A stretch of 8,013 nt of DNA from Syntrophomonadaceae bacterium (GCA_012522705.1 JAAYJY010000085.1:1-8013), one strand, 5' to 3'. Numbered from the stretch's first letter, positions 1 to 7,225 are shown. A program made the numbers and translations. Notes: a model not told the origin generated them from the sequence alone.

Positions 1-150
1 ACTCTGCGGAGGAGCTCCCCAGAGCTCGACCGTTTGGAGGACGACCGTCTGGTGTTCCTCTCCATCTACGAGGAGGCAGAGGGCATCGATTTGCTCTACA
101 GCTGGGAAGGCAACGATGCCACCCGGGCTTTTCGCATCAACAAGAGGTGA
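1..150 (+). CDS. 3' end of the gene upstream of obg, possibly Spo0B-like
   Basis: Frame 1 is open from the first base to a TGA at 148-150 and gives the last 49 residues of a protein that begins outside the window. The tail is charged and contains the stretch DRLVFLSIYEEAEGIDLLY, which looks like a beta hairpin, and it ends AFRINKR. It does not resemble ribosomal protein L27, the other usual neighbour upstream of obg. In many spore-forming Firmicutes the gene directly before obg encodes a Spo0B-type phosphotransferase, and a short beta-rich C-terminus would fit that. This identity rests on position and general appearance only, because no diagnostic motif lies in the visible part. The stop codon lies within the ribosome binding site of obg, so the two genes are probably cotranscribed and translationally coupled. 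Confidence 0.6.
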   Translation, partial: TLRRSSPELDRLEDDRLVFLSIYEEAEGIDLLYSWEGNDATRAFRINKR

Positions 151-156
151 TTACAG

Positions 157-1416
157 ATGTTTATTGATCATGCCAAGATATATGTCAAGGGTGGCGACGG
201 TGGCAATGGGTGTGTCGCTTTCCGGCGCGAGAAGTATGTGCCCATGGGCGGACCCTATGGCGGCGACGGAGGTCGGGGCGGCAATGTGGTATTCGTAGCC
301 GATGAAGGCATGGGATCCTTGATGGATTTCCAATACCGCAAGCATTTCAAGGCCGGCCGAGGTGTCCACGGGATGGGCAAGAACCAGCACGGAGCTTGGG
401 GCGAGGACTTTAGGGTCAAGGTGCCGGTAGGCACGATTATCCTGGACGATGACAGTGGCCAGGTCCTGGCTGATCTGACCGTTGCCGGGCAGGAGGCCAC
501 AATAGCCAGCGGGGGGCGTGGGGGACGGGGCAATAGCCGTTTCGCCACTACTGTCCACAAAGCCCCTTCCATGGCTGAAAATGGGGAGCCGGGGGAGGAA
601 AAATGGATCCGTCTGGAATTGAGGCTGTTGGCTGATGTGGGGCTGGTTGGTTTCCCCAATGCGGGCAAATCCACCTTCATATCCCGGGTCTCGGCCGCCC
701 GTCCCAAGATTGCCGACTATCCTTTCACCACCCTGGTACCCAATTTGGGGGTGGTCATGACCAGGGACAAGGATACCTTCGTGATCGCCGATATCCCTGG
801 ACTGATCGAGGGAGCCCATGAAGGCACCGGCCTGGGGCATCATTTTTTACGCCATATCGAACGCAACCGCATACTGCTGTTCGTCCTGGATGCGGCTGAG
901 GTTGATGGGCGCCCGGTGACGGATGATTATGTGACGCTCCGCAATGAACTGGAGTTTTTTAATCCGGAGCTGCTGCAGCGGCCTTACCTGATCGTGGCCA
1001 ACAAGCTGGACGTGCCCGGGGCGGAGGAAAACCTGCGCCTGCTTCAAGAAAAATACGGTCATCTGGTCCATGGGATTTCGGCTGTCACCGGCCAAGGGGT
1101 CGGTGAATTGGTGGAAAAGATATATCAGATCCTGCGCAGCCTGCCGGTCGAGGAACATACCGGGGAAGCCAGGATAATACGCCGGTTCGAGGATGAAGAA
1201 CCATTCAAGATCGAGATCATGAACGGAGTATACCTGGTAAGCGGTAAACGGATAGAAAACCTGGTTACCATGACTAACTTCGCTCAGGAAGAATCCCTGC
1301 AGAGATTCCAGAGAACGACTGCCAGAATGGGCCTGGACGAAGCCCTGAAACAGAAAGGCATAAAGGCGGGTGATACCGTCCGGATCAAAGACATGGAGTT
1401 TGACTACAGCGATTAA
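157..1416 (+). CDS. obg: Obg/CgtA-family GTPase
   Basis: This is a ribosome-associated GTPase of 419 residues that acts in 50S subunit maturation and, in Bacillus-type bacteria, links to the stress and sporulation responses (family knowledge). Residues 1-158 form the glycine-rich Obg fold, visible as repeated GGDGG, GGPYGGDGGRGG and GGRGGRGN motifs. The G domain follows: G1 GFPNAGKS at 165-172, switch I DYPFTTL at 187-193, G3 DIPG at 212-215, G4 NKLD at 282-285 and G5 SAV at 308-310. From about residue 340 to the end is the C-terminal OCT domain found in many Gram-positive Obg proteins. All nucleotide-binding motifs are intact. The ATG at 157 is preceded by AAGAGGTGA at 142-150, which overlaps the upstream stop codon. 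The gene is followed 46 nt later by proB on the same strand. Confidence 0.97.
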   Translation: MFIDHAKIYVKGGDGGNGCVAFRREKYVPMGGPYGGDGGRGGNVVFVADEGMGSLMDFQYRKHFKAGRGVHGMGKNQHGAWGEDFRVKVPVGTIILDDDSGQVLADLTVAGQEATIASGGRGGRGNSRFATTVHKAPSMAENGEPGEEKWIRLELRLLADVGLVGFPNAGKSTFISRVSAARPKIADYPFTTLVPNLGVVMTRDKDTFVIADIPGLIEGAHEGTGLGHHFLRHIERNRILLFVLDAAEVDGRPVTDDYVTLRNELEFFNPELLQRPYLIVANKLDVPGAEENLRLLQEKYGHLVHGISAVTGQGVGELVEKIYQILRSLPVEEHTGEARIIRRFEDEEPFKIEIMNGVYLVSGKRIENLVTMTNFAQEESLQRFQRTTARMGLDEALKQKGIKAGDTVRIKDMEFDYSD

Positions 1417-1443
1417 GGCCGGGAGTAAGATAGTGATGCGGGG

Positions 1444-1452
1444 AGAAGGAGA
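1444..1452 (+). promoter_or_regulatory. Ribosome binding site of proB
   Basis: AGAAGGAGA lies 10 nt before the ATG at 1463 (11 nt from the core AAGGAG) and is the strongest purine run near the proB start. It favours 1463 over the in-frame ATG at 1436 and the still earlier in-frame ATG inside obg. A second, weaker GGGAG at 1421-1425 could serve a GTG at 1433, so the choice is good but not certain. Confidence 0.55.
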
Positions 1453-1462
1453 CGTGGCTGGA

Positions 1463-2587
1463 ATGCGGAAGAGCTTGAGAAGATGCCGCCGGATTGTGGT
1501 GAAGGTGGGGACCAGCACCCTGACCCATGCCAATGGACAGCTGAATTTAGGCCGGATGGAGCACCTGGTGCGGGAAATGGCTGACATACATAACCAGGAC
1601 ATAGAAGTCCTGTTGGTCAGTTCCGGGGCCATAGGCACCGGAGCGAACCGTATGGGCCTTAAGCAGGTCCCCCGCACCTTGCCGGAAAAACAAGCTCTGG
1701 CAGCGATTGGGCAGGGAACCTTGCTCCACATGTATGAGAAATTCTTTGGCGAATATGGCAAGACGGTAGCCCAGGTGTTGCTTACCCGGGAGGACTTGGA
1801 TGAGCGGATGCGCTATCTTAACGCTACCAATACCCTGCTGGCCATCCTGGGGATGCAAGTCATTCCTATCATCAATGAAAATGATACCGTGGTGGTGGAG
1901 GAGATAAAATTTGGCGACAACGATATGCTGTCCAGTTTGATCGCCACCATTGTCAATGCCGATTTGCTGATCATATTATCCGATGTGGATGGTTTTTATG
2001 ACCACGATCCTCGTGTCGACCACCAAGCCCAGTTGGTAGCAGAGGTGCATGAGATCACCACGGGCATGGAGGAAAACTCCACCAATCGCGGCATAACCTT
2101 TTCCAGCGGGGGCATGTTCACCAAACTCAAAGGTGCCAAGGTGTGCATGGCTGCAGGCATCCCTACGGTAATCGCCAACAGCCAGGAGAGAAATGTCCTG
2201 AGCCGGATATTGGCAGGGGAACAGCTGGGAACCTTGTTTATCCCCCGGGAAGAAAAAATGCAGGCCCGCAAGAAATGGATCGCTTTTGGAACCGTCCTGC
2301 ATGGTGCCGTGACCATTGACAACGGGGCGGCCAACGCTCTGCTCAAGAGAGGCAAGAGCCTGCTGGCTTCCGGGATTACCAATGTGGAGGGCGATTTCGG
2401 ACGAGGCACGGTGGTAGCGGTATTAGGTGCCGATGGGCAGGAGATCGCCCGGGGGATGAGCAACTACGGAGCCGATGAGATCAGGAAAATAGCTGGCAGG
2501 CGATCCAGTGACATAGAGAAGATTCTGGGTGAAAAGGATTACGACGAGGTGATACACCGCAACAACCTATGGGTGGAATGCAGTTAG
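1463..2587 (+). CDS. proB: Glutamate 5-kinase with C-terminal PUA domain
   Basis: It phosphorylates L-glutamate to gamma-glutamyl phosphate, the first and normally proline-inhibited step of proline synthesis. With the start at 1463 it has 374 residues, the usual length for the PUA-containing form, and begins MRKSLRRCRRIVVKVGTSTL as homologues do. The frame is open further upstream into obg, but those residues do not look like ProB. The amino acid kinase fold spans about 8-260: VVKVG with Lys14, SSGAIGTG at 53-60, PIINEND at 135-141, FGDND at 150-154, LSDVDGFYDHDPR at 172-184, and GGMFTK with Lys221. By the constant offset of 4 from E. coli ProB, Asp111 matches Asp107, a site tied to proline feedback, so inhibition is probably kept. 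A PUA domain covers roughly 275-355. proA starts 22 nt downstream, so the two enzymes are made together. Confidence 0.95.
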   Translation: MRKSLRRCRRIVVKVGTSTLTHANGQLNLGRMEHLVREMADIHNQDIEVLLVSSGAIGTGANRMGLKQVPRTLPEKQALAAIGQGTLLHMYEKFFGEYGKTVAQVLLTREDLDERMRYLNATNTLLAILGMQVIPIINENDTVVVEEIKFGDNDMLSSLIATIVNADLLIILSDVDGFYDHDPRVDHQAQLVAEVHEITTGMEENSTNRGITFSSGGMFTKLKGAKVCMAAGIPTVIANSQERNVLSRILAGEQLGTLFIPREEKMQARKKWIAFGTVLHGAVTIDNGAANALLKRGKSLLASGITNVEGDFGRGTVVAVLGADGQEIARGMSNYGADEIRKIAGRRSSDIEKILGEKDYDEVIHRNNLWVECS

Positions 2588-2609
2588 CGATCATGAGGGA
2601 GGATGAGGG

Positions 2610-3866
2610 ATGGATAATATTCAAGAGACTTTGATAGCTCAAGGGAAGAAAGCCAGGCAGGCAGCCAGGATCCTGAGTACCGTTTCAACCACTTTGAAGA
2701 ATCAGGCCCTGCTCAATATGGCCGACCAGCTGGAAGCAGACTGCCAGGAGATACTGAAAGCCAACGGCTTGGATCTGGAAATGGGAGGGCAGCAGGGTCT
2801 GACGGCAGCCCTGCTGGAGCGATTGACCCTGACCGAAAGCCGGATTCGCGATATGGCTCTGGGCTTGCGAGACATCGCCGCCCTGCCGGACCCGGTGGGG
2901 GAAACGATCGAGTCTTCCCGGCGCCCCAACGGACTGGATATAAGCCGGGTGCGGACACCGATCGGGGTGATTGGCATAATATACGAATCACGACCCAATG
3001 TGACTGCTGATGCGGCCGCTTTATGCCTAAAGTCGGGCAATGCCATCCTGCTCAGAGGCGGTGAAGAGGCTCTAAATTCCAACCGGGCGATTGCCCGGAT
3101 CATTTCTGCCGCTGCTATCGAGACCGGCATCCCGGATGGGGCTATCCAGCTGGTCGACAGTGACGACCGCCAGGCAGCAGTGCTTATGATGAAGATGCAC
3201 GAATACCTGGATGTACTCATTCCCCGCGGCGGCAAAGGGCTGAAGATGGCGGTACTGGAAAATGCGGTGGTGCCGGTGATCATGACCGGAATGGGCAATT
3301 GTCACGTCTATGTGGATGAATCAGCCGATCTGGCCAAGGCCGGCCCCATAGTGATGAATGCCAAAGTGCAAAGACCTTCAGTCTGCAATGCCGCCGAGAC
3401 CCTGCTGGTCCACAAGGGGGTGGCAACCCGTTTCCTGCCTGCCATAATAGCTGAGTTGCAGGCAGACGGCGTCCAGGTCCGGGGCTGCCCGGCCACTCAG
3501 CAATTGGTGCCCGGGATATGCAGGGCCACTGAGGATGATTGGGCGGAAGAATATCTGGAACTGATCCTGGCGGTAAAGGTGGTAGCCAGCCTGGATGAGG
3601 CCATAGACCACATCAATCATTATGGTACCGGGCATAGTGAAGCCATCGTCAGTGAGAACTACAGCAGCGTGAGACGGTTTTTGAACGAGGTGGATGCCGC
3701 CGCAGTGTATGCCAATGCCTCCACCCGCTTTACCGATGGGGGCGTATTTGGTATGGGCGCAGAGATGGGAATAAGCACTCAGAAACTGCATGCTCGCGGG
3801 CCGATGGGCCTGAAAGAACTGACTACCAGCAAATTCGTGATCCAGGGGGATGGACAGATAAGATAA
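2610..3866 (+). CDS. proA: Gamma-glutamyl phosphate reductase
   Basis: This enzyme reduces unstable gamma-glutamyl phosphate with NADPH to glutamate-5-semialdehyde, which cyclises on the way to proline. It is thought to take its substrate directly from ProB, which fits the adjacent genes. The protein has 418 residues, normal for the family, and the aldehyde dehydrogenase fold is complete. Visible landmarks are TPIGVIGIIYESRPNVT around 116-132 (nucleotide-binding region), the catalytic Cys259 in VQRPSVCNAAET, and the family signature with YANASTRFTDGG at 367-378 followed by FGMGAEMGIST at 380-390. The ATG at 2610 follows GGGAGG at 2597-2602 with a 7-nt spacer. It is the last forward gene before the convergent operon, and its transcript probably ends at the hairpin at 3942-3973. 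Confidence 0.97.
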   Translation: MDNIQETLIAQGKKARQAARILSTVSTTLKNQALLNMADQLEADCQEILKANGLDLEMGGQQGLTAALLERLTLTESRIRDMALGLRDIAALPDPVGETIESSRRPNGLDISRVRTPIGVIGIIYESRPNVTADAAALCLKSGNAILLRGGEEALNSNRAIARIISAAAIETGIPDGAIQLVDSDDRQAAVLMMKMHEYLDVLIPRGGKGLKMAVLENAVVPVIMTGMGNCHVYVDESADLAKAGPIVMNAKVQRPSVCNAAETLLVHKGVATRFLPAIIAELQADGVQVRGCPATQQLVPGICRATEDDWAEEYLELILAVKVVASLDEAIDHINHYGTGHSEAIVSENYSSVRRFLNEVDAAAVYANASTRFTDGGVFGMGAEMGISTQKLHARGPMGLKELTTSKFVIQGDGQIR

Positions 3867-3927
3867 ATAGTATTAAACGAGGCGGAATCGCTATTCTAGG
3901 GTCTCCGGAATCGATAATTACCAGGTT

Positions 3928-4296
3928 TTAAGCAGGCACGAAAACAGGGAGGGCTTCATGGCCTTCTCTGTTTATCATTTTTATCCGTACCGGCATCCCC
4001 ACCTGGATGCTTTCCAAAGGGCAGTCTTCGATGTTGGTGGCCAAACGAACTCCTTCATCCAGTTCGACCAGGGCATATATATAGGGGGGCTGAAATTCGG
4101 GCAGGGCGCTTACCCGGACTACAGTATAGCTGTATATCCGGCCCATTCCAGACAGCGGCTGCCAATCCAGTTGCGCTTCCCAGCAATGGGGGCAGCGTTC
4201 CCGGGGATAGAATACGTAGCGGGCACAGGCAGGGCAGTATTGCAGCCACAGGTGCCCGGTTCTCAGTTTATGCCAAAAGGTATGCTTATAATCCAT
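3928..4296 (-). CDS. DUF35 family zinc-ribbon and OB-fold protein, partner of the thiolase-like protein
   Basis: This is a 122-residue protein. A short N-terminal helix (DYKHTFWHKLRTG) leads into a rubredoxin-like zinc ribbon with Cys21, Cys24, Cys35 and Cys38 (CPAC and CPHC), followed by an OB fold from about 45 to 118 containing GRIYSYTVVRV and YIYALVELDEGVRLATNI. This layout is that of DUF35 (ChsH2-type) proteins, which are known to complex with thiolase-fold enzymes and help place the acyl-CoA. Examples are the Ltp2-ChsH2 steroid aldolase, the archaeal thiolase/HMG-CoA synthase complex and BbsAB of toluene degradation. The start at 4296 was chosen over the in-frame ATG at 4323 because a clear SD site precedes it and it begins 2 nt after the thiolase stop. 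The substrate cannot be told from this sequence. The last codons double as the terminator of the opposite strand. Confidence 0.9.
   Translation of the reverse strand: MDYKHTFWHKLRTGHLWLQYCPACARYVFYPRERCPHCWEAQLDWQPLSGMGRIYSYTVVRVSALPEFQPPYIYALVELDEGVRLATNIEDCPLESIQVGMPVRIKMINREGHEALPVFVPA
3942..3982 (+). terminator. Rho-independent terminator of the obg-proB-proA transcript
   Basis: The arms 3942-3954 (AAACAGGGAGGGC) and 3961-3973 (GCCTTCTCTGTTT) pair along all 13 positions in + strand RNA, with two G-U wobbles and a 6-nt loop at 3955-3960. A T run at 3978-3982 follows within a T-rich stretch. The hairpin begins 75 nt after the proA stop and lies wholly within the last codons of the convergent DUF35 gene. 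In - strand RNA the two wobbles become A-C mismatches, so the element should work mainly in one direction. Confidence 0.6.
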
Positions 4297-4298
4297 GC

Positions 4299-5480
4299 TT
4301 ATTTCCTCTCCAATATCAGGCACGACTGGGTGCTCATGACCCCGCCGTTGCCGTTGACCAGGGCCAGCCGGTTTTTGCGTACCTGCCGGGGGCCGGCCTC
4401 TCCGCGCAGCTGACGGACCACCTCGATAACATGGGACATCCCCCCCGCAAAAGAAGCCTGCCCGCAGGAAAGCTGCCCTCCATGGGTATTGCAGGGCAGA
4501 TCACCCTTATACGTCAAATCGGTATCGGCCACAAATCGGCCCCCGGCGCCTTTGGGGCAAAAGCCGGCATCTTCCAGAGTTATCAAAACGGTGATGGTAT
4601 AGCAGTCGTAGAGAGAGACCAGATCGATATCCCCGGGGGTCCGGCCGGTCATCTGGAAAGCCCGCTGGGCGGCCATTTTTACCGGGCTTTGGCTCAGTTG
4701 CGGAGCATAGGAAATCGAATTATGGGTGTAAGCTTCGCCAAATCCAAGTATGTCAACCGGGTGGTGGGGCCAATCATGACCCCGGTCGCTGCGGCTGACT
4801 ACCACTGCGGCGGCACCGCTGCAGGGTCTCACGATCTCCAGCAGGTGAAGGGGATCTACGATGACCTTGGAATCCAACACCGCTTGTATGGTAAGAGGTT
4901 GGGTGTTGAACAAGGCCTGGGGATTGGCCAGGGCATTAATGCGCTGATCGACTGCGATTTTGGCCAGTTGTTCGGGAGTGGTTCCGTATTGGTGCATATG
5001 GCGGCGGGCTATCAGGGCATAGCCGCTGTTGAAACCCATGGGGCCATAAGGCAGTTCATAGTCTATCTCCGCCTGGGACATTACCGCGGTCTTATTGGCG
5101 CGGGTATTGAAGCCCTGAGCGTCCCACACCCCACCACTAAGACATAGGCAGTGGCGGCAAATGCCGGCCTCCACCGTGAGCTTGGCCCGGGCACCCGCGG
5201 CAACGGCGCTGGCGCCGCCCAATTCCACCATGTTCATAAAGACCGGTGTCAGCTGCAGGTATTCAGCAACCTGCGAAGGCCACAGGATATAGGTGTCCTC
5301 ACTGGGTGGGGTGACCAATAAGCCGTCAATATCATCTTTGCCCAGACCCGCGTCCTTCACTGCCAGGGCGGCCGCCTCGGCCAAAAAGTCCAGAGTTCGT
5401 CTCCCACCCGCATCCATGACGGGGGCCAGCTCGGAAATTCCGCTGATTATTGCTTCGCCTCTACCCAACTGCCCATTCAC
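4299..5480 (-). CDS. Thiolase-fold (SCPx-like) protein lacking the canonical catalytic residues
   Basis: This 393-residue protein has thiolase fold features: an N-terminal GRGEAIISGISEL strand, DFLAEAAALAVKDAGLGKDDIDGLL at 31-55, VRPCSGAAAVVVS at 217-229, LYDCYTITVLITLEDAGFC at 290-308, NTHGGQLSCGQ at 331-341, and a C-terminal glycine loop. The residues that make a working thiolase are missing. The nucleophile position reads VELGGAS (85-91) with no cysteine, the GHP histidine is Gln341 in SCGQAS, and the second catalytic cysteine aligns with Asn376 in LVNGNGG. Homologues of this Cys-less type that pair with DUF35 proteins include aldolases such as Ltp2, so retro-aldol, aldol or acyl-binding work is more likely than acetyl transfer. 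The start is a GTG at 5480 with only a weak SD site, 15 nt after the cysteine synthase stop. A TTG four codons later is possible. Confidence 0.85.
   Translation of the reverse strand: MNGQLGRGEAIISGISELAPVMDAGGRRTLDFLAEAAALAVKDAGLGKDDIDGLLVTPPSEDTYILWPSQVAEYLQLTPVFMNMVELGGASAVAAGARAKLTVEAGICRHCLCLSGGVWDAQGFNTRANKTAVMSQAEIDYELPYGPMGFNSGYALIARRHMHQYGTTPEQLAKIAVDQRINALANPQALFNTQPLTIQAVLDSKVIVDPLHLLEIVRPCSGAAAVVVSRSDRGHDWPHHPVDILGFGEAYTHNSISYAPQLSQSPVKMAAQRAFQMTGRTPGDIDLVSLYDCYTITVLITLEDAGFCPKGAGGRFVADTDLTYKGDLPCNTHGGQLSCGQASFAGGMSHVIEVVRQLRGEAGPRQVRKNRLALVNGNGGVMSTQSCLILERK
4305..4311 (-). promoter_or_regulatory. Ribosome binding site of the DUF35 gene
   Basis: On the - strand GGAGAGG stands 8 nt before the ATG at 4296, inside the last codons of the thiolase-like gene. 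It supports the 122-residue start and suggests translational coupling between the two partner proteins. Confidence 0.7.
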
Positions 5481-5495
5481 CTGCCAATTAATTAT

Positions 5496-6530
5496 TTACT
5501 CTATGATCTCCAGATTGTAGCTGGCCAGTTTGGCCTGGGCCTCGGGACGCAAACCATATTCGCGCTCCAGTTCCTGCCGTTGCTGGATAGTGCCGCAAAG
5601 GGGCGTGGAGAGATAACGGAGACCGTTGTCATTGACCATGGTTACAATCAGTTTCTTGTCCGGGTATTTGCGGGCCACTATCTTGGCCGCTCCCACGTTG
5701 CAGCCTGAGGATATGCCGCAGAAGATTCCCTCCCGGCGCGCCATCTCCTGGGCCATGGCGATGCTCTCCTCCGAACTGACCAAAACCACTCCGTCTACAT
5801 AGGCAAGGTCCAGGATTTCAGGGATAAGGCCATCTGCTATCCCCTGCACCTGATGCTTGCCGATCTTGCCGCAGGCCAGGATGGGTGATTCGCGCGGCTC
5901 TGATATATAGATCTTGATGTCGGGATTCTTCTCTTTCAGGTATTTGGCGGTGCCGGTCACGGTGCCGCCGGTGCCCTGGCACATTATGAAAACGTCCACC
6001 TGGCCCCCGGTTTGCTCCCAGATCTCCGGTCCGGTATGTTCATAATGGGCAGCCAGGTTATCGGACCGATAGAACTGCCCGATTTCGAATATATGATCCC
6101 CATAGCGTTCTTTGATCCGGGCTACTTCTTCCAGTACCAGGTCCACGTCGGTCTCCGCCCCGGGGGTAAGGACTAGCTCGGCTCCGTAGGCGGCGATGGT
6201 CTTCTTGCGTTCCTCACTCATTCCCTCCGGCATCACGATTATGACCCGGTAACCCTTGCAGGCCCCTACCATGGCGATAGAAATGCCGGTATTTCCGGTG
6301 GTTCCTTCCAGCAGGATCATGCCTGGTTTAAGATCTCCACGTTCTTCAGCCTTTTCAATGATTTGCCGGGCGACCCGGTCCTTGAGACTGCCGCTGGGAT
6401 TGACGTATTCAAGTTTGACCGCAATATCTGCGTTGACATCCGCGGCAATCTTGCCCAAGCGGATCAATGGAGTCCTTCCTACTACCTCCATTACGCTGTC
6501 CGCTATGCGGGCGTTGGGATTCCAATCCAT
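5496..6530 (-). CDS. PLP-dependent cysteine synthase family protein (O-acetylserine sulfhydrylase or cystathionine beta-synthase type)
   Basis: This 344-residue fold-type II PLP enzyme probably makes cysteine from O-acetylserine and sulfide, or runs a related beta-replacement. Motifs in order are: VGRTPLIRL at 17-25; KLEYVNPSGSLKDR at 39-52 with Schiff-base Lys50; the substrate loop TTGNTG at 77-82 (TSGNTG in most CysK); the phosphate-binding GTGGTVTG at 186-193; EPRESPIL at 211-218; and GISSG at 272-276. The C-terminal motif is NDNGLRYLST instead of the common PDSGERYLST. There is no CBS domain, and no serine acetyltransferase gene is in the window. The start at 6530 is set by GGAGGT exactly 6 nt before the ATG; an upstream in-frame ATG at 6566 would overlap the previous gene and has no such site. 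It is the second gene of the operon. The exact substrate is uncertain, so no gene symbol is given. Confidence 0.92.
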   Translation of the reverse strand: MDWNPNARIADSVMEVVGRTPLIRLGKIAADVNADIAVKLEYVNPSGSLKDRVARQIIEKAEERGDLKPGMILLEGTTGNTGISIAMVGACKGYRVIIVMPEGMSEERKKTIAAYGAELVLTPGAETDVDLVLEEVARIKERYGDHIFEIGQFYRSDNLAAHYEHTGPEIWEQTGGQVDVFIMCQGTGGTVTGTAKYLKEKNPDIKIYISEPRESPILACGKIGKHQVQGIADGLIPEILDLAYVDGVVLVSSEESIAMAQEMARREGIFCGISSGCNVGAAKIVARKYPDKKLIVTMVNDNGLRYLSTPLCGTIQQRQELEREYGLRPEAQAKLASYNLEIIE

Positions 6531-6536
6531 CCAATT

Positions 6537-6542
6537 ACCTCC
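6537..6542 (-). promoter_or_regulatory. Ribosome binding site of the cysteine synthase-like gene
   Basis: GGAGGT on the - strand with a 6-nt spacer to the ATG at 6530 is the best SD match in the operon. It settles the start at 6530 rather than 6566 and lies just after the upstream gene's TAA at 6554-6556. Confidence 0.8.
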
Positions 6543-6553
6543 AATACTCTTGT

Positions 6554-7117
6554 TTATAAGATCCATGCGGTTCCGAAGTTCAAAGAACGGCGCAGGGTGC
6601 GGACTTCCTCTTTGGGCATGGATTTCATGAAATCGGGCAAATTGTCCAGGTTTTCCTGGTACAGTTTGGCCAGTTCACTGAAAAAACGGTCGCGCAGGTC
6701 GGGTTTGCGCAGGGTTATGCCCATGGCGGCCAGGATCTCGGACCAGCGGTTGTTGGTTTCTATCTCATATTCGGTCAGGTTTTCAAAAAAATCGCGCCAA
6801 TCCTGCAAACCTTCTTCTTCCATCCATCCTATTCCCGCGCACACGAAATGCCGGCATACCGATTCCCGCAAATGCTGAGGCAGAGTGCACCCCCCCGCTT
6901 GGCTGTGGAAGCGGCATCGGTAGCTTTCGCCCTCTATGACGTTATTGACCGTCACTGAAGCATCCAGGATTGTCAAGCGGTCCAGAGAAAATATGTGGCG
7001 GAGCAGTTCTGGTTCATTTATATAAAGGTATGCCAAGTCAGTGGGATAGAAGACTGGGGAATAAAAACCACAGCAACCTTTATCGTCCTGACGGGGGCAC
7101 TGGGCACATAGGTCCAC
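6554..7117 (-). CDS. YkgJ-like cysteine-cluster protein (putative Zn/Fe-binding)
   Basis: This protein of 187 residues (if the GTG at 7117 is used) has eight cysteines: 4, 7, 15, 16, 68, 77, 88 and 93. They form the pattern CxxC, GCC, then C, GC and RESVCRHFVC, which is the pattern of the YkgJ or 'putative zinc- or iron-chelating' family. The role of that family is not settled. Metal or Fe-S binding is inferred from the cysteines. Residues from about 100 to 180 are helical and charged and hold no further cysteine; no signal peptide or membrane segment is seen. The GTG start has no properly spaced SD site. The frame stays open upstream to a TGA at 7196-7198, and those codons (such as ETDITLIFHNKGLRSYIEV) read like real protein, but no ATG, GTG or TTG is there. 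It is the first gene of the operon, and the cysteine synthase-like start lies 23 nt after its stop. Confidence 0.75.
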   Translation of the reverse strand: MDLCAQCPRQDDKGCCGFYSPVFYPTDLAYLYINEPELLRHIFSLDRLTILDASVTVNNVIEGESYRCRFHSQAGGCTLPQHLRESVCRHFVCAGIGWMEEEGLQDWRDFFENLTEYEIETNNRWSEILAAMGITLRKPDLRDRFFSELAKLYQENLDNLPDFMKSMPKEEVRTLRRSLNFGTAWIL

Positions 7118-7225
7118 CTCTATATAACTGCGCAGCCCCTTATTATGAAAAATCAGGGTGATATCGGTTTCTATGGCGGTTGCGCCCCTTTCCAGTCACG
7201 TTGTATAAAATCCCGTATAAGCAAT

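Noticed and set aside
1370..1462. The N-terminal extension of proB into obg
   Set aside because: ProB homologues begin close to the VVKVG motif, and the SD site at 1444-1452 fits the ATG at 1463; the extension is just open frame.
151..1761. Two long reverse-strand open frames opposite obg and the start of proB
   Set aside because: They lie wholly opposite well-supported genes, have no recognisable domains and read as low-complexity shadow protein.
3883..3913. Direct repeat CGGAATCG at 3883-3890 and 3906-3913 between proA and the DUF35 gene
   Set aside because: Two copies of 8 nt in a 61-nt gap are too little to support an attachment site or target duplication.
4431..5147. A 238-codon forward open frame inside the thiolase-like gene
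   Set aside because: It is antisense to a gene with clear family motifs, has no SD site and shows no known motif.
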